Assembly (NCBI GenBank): GCA_014529385.2
Contig: CM043969.1
Span: 31,474,446-31,538,445 of the forward strand
Direction: 5' to 3'
DNA from: Adiantum capillus-veneris
Lineage: Eukaryota; Streptophyta; Polypodiopsida; Polypodiales; Pteridaceae
DNA: 64,000 nucleotides
The notes beneath the pieces were generated by a model. That model had not been told where the DNA came from. It ran no database searches and was given only the letters and a program-made list of their open reading frames with translations. This document shows, in pieces, positions 11,636 through 22,230 of this stretch. Position 1 is the first letter of the stretch; every line of letters starts with the position of its first letter. Both the position numbers and the translations under genes were made by a program.

Positions 11636-12066
11636 ATATCTCTTTGCTTTCAGCTAGCTAGCCATGTATGATCAATTATTTTTTGCATAAATTTATAGAG
11701 TAGTGTTTTGTATTAATAGAATATTGGCTCCTTTATGGGTAGCTTCTTTAAGAATCAATTATCTCTCTCTGTATCTCTCCTTTTTGTGCATGTTATGGCC
11801 ATTTGCTTCAGCTCTCTTTCGCTAGTAGGCCTTTGTGAGACTAAAAAGTGTCTTGTACAACCAAGAAAAGCACCCCCTTTTTCTTTAGAGACCAGAACTA
11901 GAGCATACACACTATGGGGCACTATCCTGAAAATCAAAGGGGGGCTTGCAACGCGCCATGGTATGAGATAGCTATTATTGTATGGTTGAGTGAAGTTTGA
12001 ACATCCTGTAGGACCATGTCAACCATGCCAAAGCAAGCTCGCACACATAGAAGGCAAGGCAAGGGA
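11067..12066. other. Non-coding interval
   Basis: About 1 kb with no recognisable coding sequence. It contains a (TC)n microsatellite at 11592-11633. The open frames at 11735-11971 have no familiar motifs. Confidence 0.6.
11592..11633. repeat. (TC)21 microsatellite
   Basis: Uninterrupted TC dinucleotide tract of 42 bp. Confidence 0.95.
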
Positions 12067-12184
12067 TGCATAGGCCTTGGGAGGCCCAAAAAAAGCCTGC
12101 CACAAGGGAGCACATTTGGGCCTTCCATAGGTCTATGGAAGGCCCAAATGCGCTCCCTTGTGGCAGGGGGTGCATAGGCCTTGG
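12067..12184. repeat. Hairpin flanked by 14-bp direct repeats
   Basis: A 35-bp inverted repeat (12096-12130 and 12133-12167, about one mismatch, 2-nt loop GT) sits between direct copies of TGCATAGGCCTTGG at 12067-12080 and 12171-12184. The right direct repeat abuts the abrupt start of TE-B RT coding sequence. It could be a small foldback transposon, or a scar at a 5' truncation point. Confidence 0.85.
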
Positions 12185-12451
12185 CCGAATTCATTTATGA
12201 AATTGAACACACAGATTGGGTGTCTCCAATTGTGGTAGTACCCAAGAAGAATGGAAAATTACGAGTGTGTGTCAACGTCAAGAAAGTGAATGTAGCTACC
12301 ATCAGAGACAACTTTCTTCTTCCAATCACTGAGCATGTTTTAGAACGAGTTGCAGGAAAAGAAGCTTACAGCTTCTTAGATGGATTTTCGGGATACAATC
12401 AACTTTTGGTTGACCCAAAAGATCAGCATAAAACTGCTTTTGCAACGGAAT
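12185..12451 (+). pseudogene. TE-B reverse transcriptase, N-terminal part
   Basis: Contains RT blocks WVSPIVVVPKKNGKLRVCVN and then YSFLDGFSGYNQLLV, the fingers/palm region with the first catalytic Asp (FLDG). It ends at KTAFATE where the hAT element is inserted; the same reading resumes at 20827 with the FAYRVMPFGLTNAHATFQ block. The two halves therefore belong to one gene interrupted by an 8.4-kb insertion. Left of 12185 the gypsy homology stops at a hairpin/direct-repeat structure. The 12185-12451 segment itself has no stops. Confidence 0.9.
12444..12451. repeat. hAT target site duplication, left
   Basis: AACGGAAT, identical to 20819-20826. Removing the element and one copy restores an uninterrupted RT motif across the site. 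An 8-bp duplication is the hallmark of hAT transposition. Confidence 0.95.
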
Positions 12452-12582
12452 CAAGGATGTAATATTTACGTAATTACGTCAAATTTTGTGTGATCACAAG
12501 GTCTTATTGACACATTTACATGATCACAGTAAACATGATCACATAGAAACCGGTTTAGGGTGACTTGCAAACTCACAAAACT

Positions 12583-12672
12583 CCCGCCGAGCTTTTCTGT
12601 TTGCCCGGCGGGCCCACTGGGTTTTATTATTTTTCATGCGGGCCCGCCGGGGAAGCAGAAAAGCCCGGCGGG
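12583..12672. repeat. Left subterminal GC-rich hairpin of the hAT element
   Basis: Arms 12583-12615 and 12640-12672 are nearly perfect reverse complements built around CCCGGCGGGCCC. The right end (20590-20649) has the same arrangement with related sequence, so the pair is a shared structural feature of both ends, possibly bound by transposase. Confidence 0.85.
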
Positions 12673-12682
12673 CTGTTTGCGT

Positions 12683-12690
12683 TATATATA
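12683..12690 (+). promoter_or_regulatory. Candidate TATA box for the cargo genes
   Basis: TATATATA lies just inside the left hairpin, followed about 50 bp later by the (AG)78 tract and a GCAG/GTACGT donor-like site at 12907-12916. This arrangement suggests a promoter facing the kinase-like and RING genes. Inferred from motif and position only. Confidence 0.45.
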
Positions 12691-12733
12691 CGCGGGCCTG
12701 ATTGGGCCCACTGGGCGTATATTCGCTTTCGCC

Positions 12734-12896
<163 letters not shown>

Positions 12897-13158
12897 CTCC
12901 ACCGTTGCAGGTACGTCGAGAGGAGAGAGAAGAGAGGGAGAGAGGGGGTCGTGTGGGAGCGTGCTTTGCGTCACTGTGCACGGTAGCAGCAGAGTACCTG
13001 ACCACATGATCCGGGTATGTGTTGTGTGTGTGTGTGTGTATACGTTGTGTGATAGCGTGCCTTTTGTCATAGTGCGAGACATTAATAATGTACCTTACCA
13101 CACAATAGGAGTGTGTGTGTAAGCTGTTCTCCGGAACAGTGCTTATCACGGGGGCATC

Positions 13159-13557
13159 ACCTCGGTGGCGCGAGGAAGATGGTGTCCTTGTGGTAAGTAT
13201 TGGCTTATTGTATGGGTACTACGTCGGTAACGCGACGAATCTAGTATCCTTATGGTAAGTCAACTTCCCTTCCCCTTTTCCAAAAAACATATGGGCATCG
13301 GTCGGTAACGCGGCTAAGAGATGTTCGTATGTAGGCCATTGTTTTTCCTTAGATTCGGGCGGCACTCGGTCGGTAACGCGGCTAATAGATTGTCGTTTGT
13401 TAGAAGCATATGTTTTTTCATAAATGTGGCATTCAGGTCGTTAACCCCGCCGTACGAGCGTCATATAATTTGTATGTGCATGTGCAGTTAATTTTTTAAG
13501 TATTAAGTATATGAAATACTTGGTCGGTAACGCGGCTGTGAAGAGTATTTCATATAC
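13159..13557. repeat. Array of six GGTCGGTAACGCGGC-like motifs
   Basis: Near-identical 15-mers lie at 13300-13314, 13368-13382 and 13522-13536. Diverged copies lie at about 13160-13174, 13222-13237 and 13436-13451. Spacing is about 62 to 86 bp. The first two units each end in a GGTAAGT donor-like site. The last copy sits inside a perfect 14-bp inverted repeat (13507-13520 and 13544-13557). Confidence 0.85.
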
Positions 13558-13633
13558 AAAATGTATGAATTGTTTGATTTTGTTGTTTTTAACTGTCCAT
13601 TTGAAATTATATACTAGCTAATCATATTCAAAA

Positions 13634-13829
13634 GAATACTTTATTCATCAATCATCGCTATTTTAAATGTTCTATTTATATAGAATATTTTATTCATCAA
13701 TCATCACTATTTTAAATGTTCCATTTATATAGAATACTTTACTCATCAATCATAGCTATTTTAAATGTATCATTTATATAGAATACTTTATTTATCAATC
13801 ATCGCTATTTTAAATGTTCCATTTATATA
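13634..13829. repeat. Four-copy 49-bp tandem repeat
   Basis: Units start at 13634, 13683, 13732 and 13781, each beginning GAATA(C/T)TTTA and containing ATCAATCAT and TTTAAATGT. They differ by a few substitutions. AT-rich, non-coding, inside the hAT element. Confidence 0.9.
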
Positions 13830-14464
13830 AATTACATGTAAAAAAATATTTGCACACAAATTGCATGTTTAATATTCGTTTTTAGTATTTTTAAAGGACT
13901 CTCAAGCATTATTGCTAGTTTTAATGCTTCATTTACATAAATTCTCTGCAAAAATCTAAATACATACAATTTGCATGTTAAATATTCTTTTATATATTTT
14001 TAAAGAGCATCAATTATCATCGCTTTTTGATTGCTACATTTACATAAATGCTATGTAAAAATGTGTGTGAACACAATTTGCTAGTCCAATTTGTATACGT
14101 CCAATGTTTTAAATATTTTGAAGATTTTAAGTCAATGTGTTCTTTTGTTTGAATTAGTATGTGCGCACGGAGAAAAATATAAGTTACAAAATTCAATATA
14201 TGCTAAAATGTTAAAGACCGTTAACATGTCTTGTTTGATCTGAATTAAGTTCTCGTAAACCATTTGTTTGAATTTCTTTTTACACATGCAACAGATTGCA
14301 ATTTTAAATGAAGATTATACAATTTTTATCAATATTTTCATAACATTTGTTAAAGTCTTCAAGTGGTGGTTAAGAGTTTACCTGAGATAGTGTGAGAGTG
14401 GTAGTGTCATCCGCAACCATGAATTTGTATTTAATATGCTGTTTTTGTATTGTCCAGTGTAAAT
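13830..14464. other. AT-rich non-coding leader/intron of the kinase-like gene
   Basis: Contains about three degenerate units of roughly 115-125 bp sharing TTTGCATGTT(T)AATATTC and CATTTACATAAAT phrases (about 13830-14090). It ends in a splice-acceptor-like TTGTCCAG at 14450-14457, eight bases before the ATG, suggesting an intron in the 5' untranslated region. Confidence 0.5.
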
Positions 14465-15982
14465 ATGACGCCATATCAAAAGAAATTTATTATGCATGCC
14501 ATTCGTAAAGAATGTATTTTGGAAATCTCATCATGTACAGCTGATCGCATACAGTAGATTAGTGAAAGCGATGTCTACACAAAAGACATCACTAGCGCTA
14601 TATGGGAGAACACAGAGCGCAGGTTGCGACTTGAAGGCCCATACGAGTTGTTGAGTCCAGCTGGGATACGAGAATTCGACCCCCACCATAAAGTTAGGAT
14701 AGTGTTGGGCAATATGAAAGTATGTTGCAGAGACTTAAAGGAAGATATCCCACCTGCTTGCGACATGTCGAAGTTAGAGCTCTGCAATAAATTGTGGGAA
14801 GAACATAAGGTAAAGATGAAGCGTGTGAAAGCGCAGGACCAAGCAACTTTACCCAAGAGATTGAAGATGACACAAGATGCACAAGCAGCTTTGGGAGGTC
14901 GATCCGATGCCAGCGGCACTGGCACAATCATGCGCACTGCTTTGAATGCAAAGTGTGCTCATCTTGTTGGCATCCCTTACGAAGCCTTGGTAGGAGGTAT
15001 GAGGATTGGAGCTGGATCCTTCGGTGTGTGCACAATGTACACTATCAAAGGCATCTCATTTTTTCCAGACCACATTACATATGTGGAAAAATGTTACAAG
15101 GGAGGGAGTGAGGCAAAATTTGACAGCTTTCAGACAGAGAAAGGAATGCAAATGCTTCACCCCTCCATCGTAAGGTGCATTGGATTTACTACAGAGTCTC
15201 CTTGGATCACGATATTCCCATACTACAATGGGGGTACCGTGGGCGACATGATGTGCCGCTTATTCGCTCACAGATTGTTCAAACGATACATGCACATGCT
15301 ATAACACGATTGGAGGTCATTGCCTGTAGCAAACAACCCTGTAAGCGAGATAGACACGGTGCGGATCAAAGCAGTCGTTGAGCAGATGTCGGCAATTTGT
15401 GATGCCTTAATCGACGGTGTTGTGTCTGCCCACCAAGCTGGTATAGTGCATAGTGACCTGCACCCGTTCAACGTAATGTTGGACTTTATTCGCGTCAATA
15501 AACCCCGCTTTGGTATCATTGATTGGGGTATGATGCTGAGAACACCTGCTAAGTGCATAGCAAATAATTATTTGTCTCCAACCGCACAGTCGGACGAAGC
15601 AGTTTTGAATGCATAGAGAGCAGGGAACGCCGAGATGGCTAAGCGACCGTGGATTACTCCCGAACTATACGATCCACGGTGCACAGATGCATACTCAAAA
15701 GCTAGCGACATTTATGCATTGGGCTACCTGTTTGACATGTTGGAAGATTTTTGGAGTGCAGCCAGAAAATTTTATTTTCCAGACATTGTTTTTCACCACT
15801 CGGACGAAGATGTTATGAGGGCTATTCGAATTAAAGTAGATTGTTGGATGAAGTTAAAAGAGTGGGACCAAAGAAGGAATGCTTCTGACGTGTTGATGTT
15901 TTTCAAAGAACATTTAAAAACAGACCCTAATCCTGTGCAACGTCCACTTGTTGAACTTGCACCATCATTTTATCCAATTTAA
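14465..15982 (+). pseudogene. Protein-kinase-like cargo gene of the hAT element
   Basis: A single frame of 505 codons from ATG 14465 is interrupted only by TAG 14555, TAA 15302 and TAG 15614, where Gln codons are plausible. The kinase domain starts at about residue 179: glycine loop GAGSFG (182-187), a Lys in YVEKCYK, HPSIVRCIGF, the hinge region, catalytic loop HSDLHPFNVML (His329, Asp331, Asn336), a metal-binding motif IIDWG (Asp353, Trp in place of Phe), a TPE for the APE motif, and SDIYALG of helix F. The key ATP- and metal-binding residues are therefore present. The N-terminal 178 residues are unrecognised. It lies within the transposon, opposite in strand to the transposase and 277 bp ahead of the RING gene. 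Substrate and specific family are unknown; HSDLHP recalls diverged kinases rather than plant receptor kinases. Confidence 0.8.
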
Positions 15983-16259
15983 ACATTTTTATGATATACA
16001 TGTCTTGTCAAGTGTATTCAAAATTTTTTGAAGTGTATTATCTGGTTTGAAGTGGTTTACCTAATTGAGTCAATTATCTTTAATCATTTCAAATTTGTCA
16101 TTTAACTGTTAATATTTCAAATTTGCCTTGTGGTTCAATTAGTCGCATTTGAAGTGGTGGTTTTTAGTGGATTCCGTGCAGTGTGCCAATGAGTGAGAAT
16201 ATATATTTGCCAATGATATTCAATATTTGCCACTCTGTTGATTGCAGCTCTAAGAGAAA
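15983..16259 (+). other. Spacer between the cargo genes with acceptor-like site
   Basis: AT-rich and non-coding. It ends with TTGATTGCAG (16238-16247), a good splice-acceptor-like sequence 12 bp before the ATG of the RING gene, matching the arrangement ahead of the kinase-like gene. No terminator or promoter is obvious. Confidence 0.45.
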
Positions 16260-17294
16260 ATGGCCGATCAAGAACAAGATATTGGCACCCAATCACTGCC
16301 TGATGATCAACAACAAGCGGTTGTTAATGCATTTCAGCGCATGAAGTCTCTGGCACATGGCATGTCGGCACAACAAGCGACACGTACTGCTCGCCGACTC
16401 TCAAAGTGGGTTAATCCAAACAATATGCAGTGGAAAGAGATCAATAAAGAAGTGAAAAAGGACATGATCAAGACAATACAGCCATGTGAGGATGTAGAGA
16501 TCAAGAAAGGAAGGTGGAAGGTTTCGAAGTGCGCGCATGATGGTATCAAAGATAACGCTGAGAGGATTTATTTGGAGGTTTATGGATATCCCCTACACAA
16601 TGCAGATTGTGCGCTATATTTTGCCAAAATGTTATATGTTCACTTTGTGCAACAGGGACCAGTAGACTTCTCGTCAAAGGAGACAACTGTTGCCACTCAT
16701 GATTTAAGGGAGAGTTGTGTCACTTTCACTCGAGATGAGTTGGCATTGATAGTGGAAGGCGCCGACCTATAGTTAAAGAAAGAGAAGGATATTTACACGA
16801 CACAGTTGGCAGAGAAAGATGCAAAAATAACACGTCTTTCTATAGCCACCCAGACATCGCAACCCTCACAAGTCCGGATGGAGAAAATAATTCACCGCTT
16901 AAGTCAGGACGTTCAAACCCTAATACAACGAGTGAATCCAAAACCTCTACAAGGGACACACATTAGCCACCTTGTCTTGCATCCGGAGTTGGTCCCCTCA
17001 TCTACTTCAAATGCATCCTCATCTTCCCAATGTCCAGTTTTCTACAAGAATTTTGATGGATGGAGTAGGTACTATACATTGACATGTGGTCACTATTATC
17101 ATTTAGTTTGTCTTATTGGCTTGATGCAAAACAATAGTCGATGCGCAATGTGTTCACAAGATATTCCACAAGGAATGTATATTATGTTTGGCATGGCAAA
17201 CGAATATAAATTCAAGCAAGCACGCCCAAATACCCCTAGCACAATTAGAAATCTGTTTGATGAGCAAGTTGCTGCTTCAGGGCAACACAATTGA
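16260..17294 (+). pseudogene. RING-type protein, second cargo gene of the hAT element
   Basis: A 344-codon frame from ATG 16260 has a single internal TAG (16770-16772) and ends with TGA at 17292. The first 170 residues are basic and unrecognised. After the stop comes a probable coiled-coil (LKKEKDIYTTQLAEKDAKI). Residues 258-298 form a RING-H2-like finger: C258-P-V-F261, C276-G-H278, H281, C284, C295-A-M-C298. The second metal ligand is Phe261 instead of Cys, so one zinc site would be damaged. RING proteins are usually ubiquitin E3 ligases, but no such activity can be claimed. Orientation and spacing suggest a shared transcription unit or parallel regulation with the kinase-like gene. Confidence 0.75.
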
Positions 17295-17426
17295 GATCGA
17301 CACACTATGTAATATTGCGACAAACTATGTACTATCGAGAATATGAAGCATTGTAATTACTCAAAACACATTTGAATACAAGGTCTTTTACAATGGTTTT
17401 TGACATTTGCTCATTCTACTCTCAAG

Positions 17427-19630
17427 CTATATTGAATTAGTTGAGTTGTTATCTGGTTCTAAGTCTGAGTGTTGTGGTTCTCCTTGTAATTCAACCTCCA
17501 CATCTATTATCAAATTCTCTTCTATTTTGTCTATAGTGCATTGAGATACACCAACATTGAAATCTTCTTCATTTTCGTTTTGACAATCATACAACTAGGT
17601 TGGCATTTCCTCCTCGTAGCCAGCACTTTCGATGTGATTCAGTATCTTTTCATTGCAATACATATACACTAATTTCTCTGCTCTGTCTGCTAATAGTCTG
17701 TTGCGAATAGTACCGTGAACATAATTGTACATACTCCAGTTTCTCTCTAAACTTGAATTTGCTGCACATTTTGTGCGAGTACTTTCATTGCAAGAGGACG
17801 TAAGGTAGAGTAATGCTCTCCACCATTCATCATCCACCACTTCCATACAGGTTGCTCTTTTGCCATTACCTGTACAAAATCATTCACAAAAGGACCTTAT
17901 TTTAATCAAATGCACTCATTTCTTCGATGCAATCAATTCGGTCCTGAACGTTGGAGTAGAATGTGTTGACCATGTGATAGAAATCGCCTACCACCTCTAT
18001 ATTGTACATCAGATCTAAATTCCAATACTATGGATCGAGCATGTAAGCCACACTATGGAGTGGACTATGAGCGCTCTTCCACCTTGCATGAAAATACTTA
18101 GCCAAAATTTTTTGCTGTTTGCCAGAGAATGGTAATCGCCACTCTTTATCTACTACAGACTCTTTCAGCTCTTCAGAATTTTCAAGACTCTGTTGGAATG
18201 ACCACCATGTCATCCACACTTTGCCCAAGTTTGGCGCCCTTTGATCAAGATTGCGGATCACGAACATAACGGGCATCATTACATGGTATGCATCCATTAC
18301 ACTCCTCCACCAAGAAACCTTGTTTACATTGCCACATAGAGATGTAATTTTATCCTTCACTGTTTCTTTCTGCTCAAGCTACCATTCATCAAAGGACGTG
18401 TAACTGAATGTGTCAATCACAACACATTTATCACGGAGAAGTGATTCCAAGGTATAAAAGTGTGCACAGAACCGAGTTTCAGTAGGAAGTTTCAATATCA
18501 CTGACATGCGCATCCTACACAAATCGAGCACTCTCTGTCGTTTCAAGATAAATTTTACAACTTGACGTGCTATATCAATTATTTTGGCAAACCATGTGGT
18601 TTCTTCGCTAATGTACCAATCTTTCAGCACCAAGTTTAAGCTGTGCGTATTACAACCATTGGCAAAAATGTGTGGAAAGCACTTCTTTATTAATTTACTT
18701 GCGTTTTTACAATTCTTTGCGTGGTCCATCACAACCTGAACGACATGTTGAGCACCAATTTCTTTAATTACATCAATCAAGACCTCAGAAATGTATTTTT
18801 CACTTGTAATTGCACCAGAACTATCAATTTCCTTTATAAACGTTTCTCCCCTTACACAAACCAGCATTACATTGATCAACGGTCTTCTCTGAACATTTGA
18901 CTAGCTATCACTCACAATCGTACACCCTGAAAGTGAAATATTCCCAAGTATTATTTTGCCAACACGCTCTTTGACTTTGATGTAACAATTGTCCAAGAAA
19001 ACATTTCTTATCGTGTGATAAGAAGGAGCTGAAAATCCTGGACCAAACTCACCGATTTTCTTCCAAGCCTTCCAATGATTGCTGTCCACCATGACCAAAG
19101 CATTTCCAGTAAAGAATATTGCTTTGGCGAGTGCTGTTTGTGCTTCTTCTAGAGACTGCACTCGAAAGCTTTGATGTAATGATTTTTGATGCATTTGACA
19201 AAGTCCATCTTCATTGTGACGTTTAAAAGGAATACTGCCTGGAATTTCCTCTCCTTGCACAGGTTGCTCTCCAAGGTTAGTTGGCATCACTACAGGATCT
19301 GCGGAGTTAATATTTGGCTCTGGGAGAACCCTTGATTCAAAGGCACAGAGCTATCTGTTGTTTCTTGCCACCCTTTTGGCCGAGCTCTTCTCTCAAATGC
19401 TTTGCAACTGCAGATGCCTGAGAATGTTCACATTTTCTACAATTGTTTTTAGCGCTATCCAGAAAATGATTCCTAATACGTGGTGCACCACCAGATTTTG
19501 TTGTGTGACAAAATTTACATTGCCACTCCATATATCGGCCGCATATTTTGTGAGCATAATCCCACTCTTTGCCAGGAGCTTTTTTATTCTTTGGATTCCT
19601 TGTACCACTTGTGCCCACATTTTGCTCCAT
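17427..19630 (-). pseudogene. hAT transposase, decayed
   Basis: Reading from ATG 19630: a BED-type zinc finger (WQCKFCHTTKSGGAPRIRNH, then Cys), a DUF659-like region with the first catalytic Asp (CTIVSDS, 18903-18925), the second Asp block (VVMDHAKNC), the hAT insertion-domain CxxH motif (NGCNTHSLNLVLKD), TETRF, and the C-terminal dimerisation block (LERNWSMYNYVHGTIRNRLL, 17700-17760). Stops are TAG at 17595, 18028, 18379 and 18901, all within otherwise conserved blocks, plus frame changes near 19300 and 17850. Transposase cuts at the TIRs and integrates the element. The gene faces away from the cargo genes, its start being about 1.2 kb from the right end. Confidence 0.9.
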
Positions 19631-20589
19631 TGCTTTTAAATTAAAACTGAAGAGAAAAGAACAAGATGTTACAAACTGAAAACAATTTTTTTATTTTCAA
19701 TATATATTATAATTTAAAAACCATTCAATATGAAAGTAACCATGATGCACAATATGAGATTTTCAATGCACGCTAGTCAATCCACATATCGATCACCTAT
19801 ATTGTGAGCAACTATACACATTGCAATGTAATATATACATGGCATAATAACCATAACAATGCTATGAATCTCTCTATGCAATCATTATTATAATGATTAT
19901 TTATATGTCCACTTTGATTTGCAAACAATAGGACACATCTAATTTCATTTGCTACAAAAACAAACGAAAGCAATAAAATATATAATTGGTCATTTCATGC
20001 ACTAATAATCTATCATAATAAATAATGAAATCTTTGTATAAACCAATGCATGGACTAACAAAAATAAATCTTCAATATAATCACCCAATTGGGGACTACT
20101 TGTACCCAGTGAAGGATTGTAGCCCACCCATGCAACCAATTCAATATATAAAAGCTATTTTAACCCAATCAAGGATTATAGATCTTATATTGTAAATCAA
20201 CTCAAATATAAGACTTCAAGGATCTTTATATGCCCGGTACACTAGTAGAGGACATCCGACCCTTGACTATCAACTAGACATTTACATATGCTCATCTTTC
20301 AAAACCAATTACAGCCCTCATTTGGACCAATGGCTTCTTCGCAATGAGCATGATTCTCCAAGTTTTTAGTTGTTTTGGTTTCGTACCTTTATGTCGGTAA
20401 ATGAATTAAAATTTTTTAGAAGTGGTTACCGAATTAAGAATCACGTCCGGCCCAAAAAAGGACCTGTGACTCTGTAACCTTAGGTCAAATCACAAGGAGA
20501 TGACAATACCTGGCACTCGGATACACTCCCCAAGGATTTGCCTAGCTAAAAGACCGGGATTAGCACACTATTTACTATATATAATTACA
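19631..20589. other. Right subterminal non-coding region of the hAT element
   Basis: AT-rich and without coding potential; expected to hold the transposase promoter and transposase-binding sites. On the minus strand a GGTTTATATCCC sequence near 20680 may act as a TATA element for the transposase. No repeat of the GGTCGGTAACGCGGC array was seen here. Confidence 0.5.
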
Positions 20590-20649
20590 CCCGCCGGGCT
20601 TTTTCGTTTTCCTGGCGGGCCCGCCGGGAAAACGAAAAAACCCAGCGGG
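20590..20649. repeat. Right subterminal GC-rich hairpin of the hAT element
   Basis: Arms 20590-20619 and 20620-20649 pair with about two mismatches and no loop (CCCGCCGGG...CCTGGCGGG). Sequence and layout mirror the left hairpin at 12583-12672. Confidence 0.85.
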
Positions 20650-20818
20650 TCCCGCAGGGAAATTATGAAAGCCCGGAGGGATATAAACCGGCTCTATAGG
20701 TTTTTGCAGGTTATAATCAAAGTCACGTTAACAATTAACATGATCGCGTGATTTTTTTGTGTAAATACTATAGTTATTTACGTAAAACCCAATCGTGATT
20801 ATGCTAATGAAATCCCTG

Positions 20819-20826
20819 AACGGAAT
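20819..20826. repeat. hAT target site duplication, right
   Basis: AACGGAAT, the second copy of 12444-12451. TE-B RT coding resumes immediately after it. Confidence 0.95.
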
Positions 20827-21850
20827 GGGGTATTTTTGCCTATCGGGTTATGCCTTTTGGGTTAACTAATGCTCATGCCACCTTTCAAAGATTGATGAGC
20901 CATGCTTTTAAAGAATATCTTAGGAATTTCTTGGAAGTTTATATGGATGATCTATGCGTACATTCATCAATTCGAGCTGATCATTTTGAACACCTCAAAA
21001 AGGTATTAAAAAAATGTAGACTTATAGGATTTGCTTAAATCTTAAAAAGTGCACATTATGGATAGACAAGGACAAATTCTTGGACATATAGTGTCTAAAA
21101 ATGTCATTGCTACTGATATGGATAAAATTCATGTTATTGCTAATTTGCCTAGACCAACAACAGTCAAGGGGGTTCAAGCCTTCATGGGACATTGTGGGTA
21201 TTACAAACAATTCCTCTACATGTACGCTATAATTACAAAACCCATGTATAGCTTGATTACACACTTTGAATGGACCGATGAGTGTGAAGAATCCTTCATG
21301 AAGATTAAGCAAGCTCTCAGTTTAGCTCCAATATTGAAAGCACCAGATTGGAATAAGATATTTCATACATGTAGATGCTTCCAATTTTTCCATTGGGTGT
21401 ATACTAGCTCAACCAAAAGATACGAAAATTGATTTTCCTATTTCTTATGCTAGAAGACAGTTGAACATGGCGGAAAATAAGTACAATACCACTGAAAGGG
21501 AAGGATTGGGAATGATATATGCCACAAAAGAGTTTAGACATTACCTATTAGCAAACAAATTGTGTTCTTTGTGGACCACCAAGCCTTATTATAATTGGTC
21601 AACAAGCCATGCAACATAGGAAGAATAGTGAGATGGTTCATCATTCTTCTAGAATTTGATTTCACTATAGTTGTGAAAAAGGGCACGACTCATCAAAGAA
21701 CAAATCATTTATCTAGGACTGTTACATGGGAACCACCTAAAGGAGTAGACGATGATCTACCAGATGCTTATCTGTTCTTTTTGGAAATGATACCTCGATG
21801 GTCGGAAAATCTGGTATCATTGACAACCATAGCTCAAGTGGATTCGTAAA
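20827..21850 (+). pseudogene. TE-B reverse transcriptase C-terminal part and RNase H
   Basis: Resumes the RT with YRVMPFGLTNAHATFQ and VYMDDLCVHS, so the catalytic M-D-D pair is present. After a small frameshift near 21025 it continues with GHIVSKNVIATDMDKI, the thumb (GVQAFMGHCGYYKQF) and DWNKIF leading into RNase H. The RNase H is broken by shifts and stops at 21430-21600, but VFFVDHQALLYLVNKP and a following IVRWFIILLEFDF can be read. The tether after it ends near 21850 at a TAA. This is the right half of the gene begun at 12185. Confidence 0.85.
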
Positions 21851-21887
21851 TACCACTTCCTATTACAATCGGATTATTTGAGCAATC

Positions 21888-22230
21888 AGCTATGTATCAA
21901 TTACTAGCTGGGAGACTATACAAAAGAAATCGAGATGGAATATTGATTTTATGCAATAATCCTGAGGAGTAAACCCAATACCTAAGTCAAGCACATATTA
22001 CCATAGTAGGACTTCACTTTGTAGAAGATCAAACTATGCGACGAATCTTGAGACTATACTAGCTATGTATCAATTACTAGCTGGGAGACTATACAAAAGA
22101 AATCGAGATGGAATATTGATTTTATGCAATAATTCTGAGGAGTAAACACAATACCTAAGTCAAGCACATATTGCCATAGTAGGACTTCACTTTGCAGAAG
22201 ATCAAACTATGCGACGAATCTTGAGACTTG
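21888..22230. repeat. 173-bp tandem duplication within TE-B pol
   Basis: Copy 1 is 21888-22060 and copy 2 is 22061 to about 22230. They begin AGCTATGTATCAATTACTAG and differ at about five positions, mostly transitions. Both carry the same TAA in the frame, so that stop preceded the duplication. Confidence 0.92.

Noticed and set aside
14575-15558. Minus-strand frames opposite the kinase-like gene
   Set aside because: Antisense shadows of the plus-strand frame, which carries the recognisable kinase motifs.
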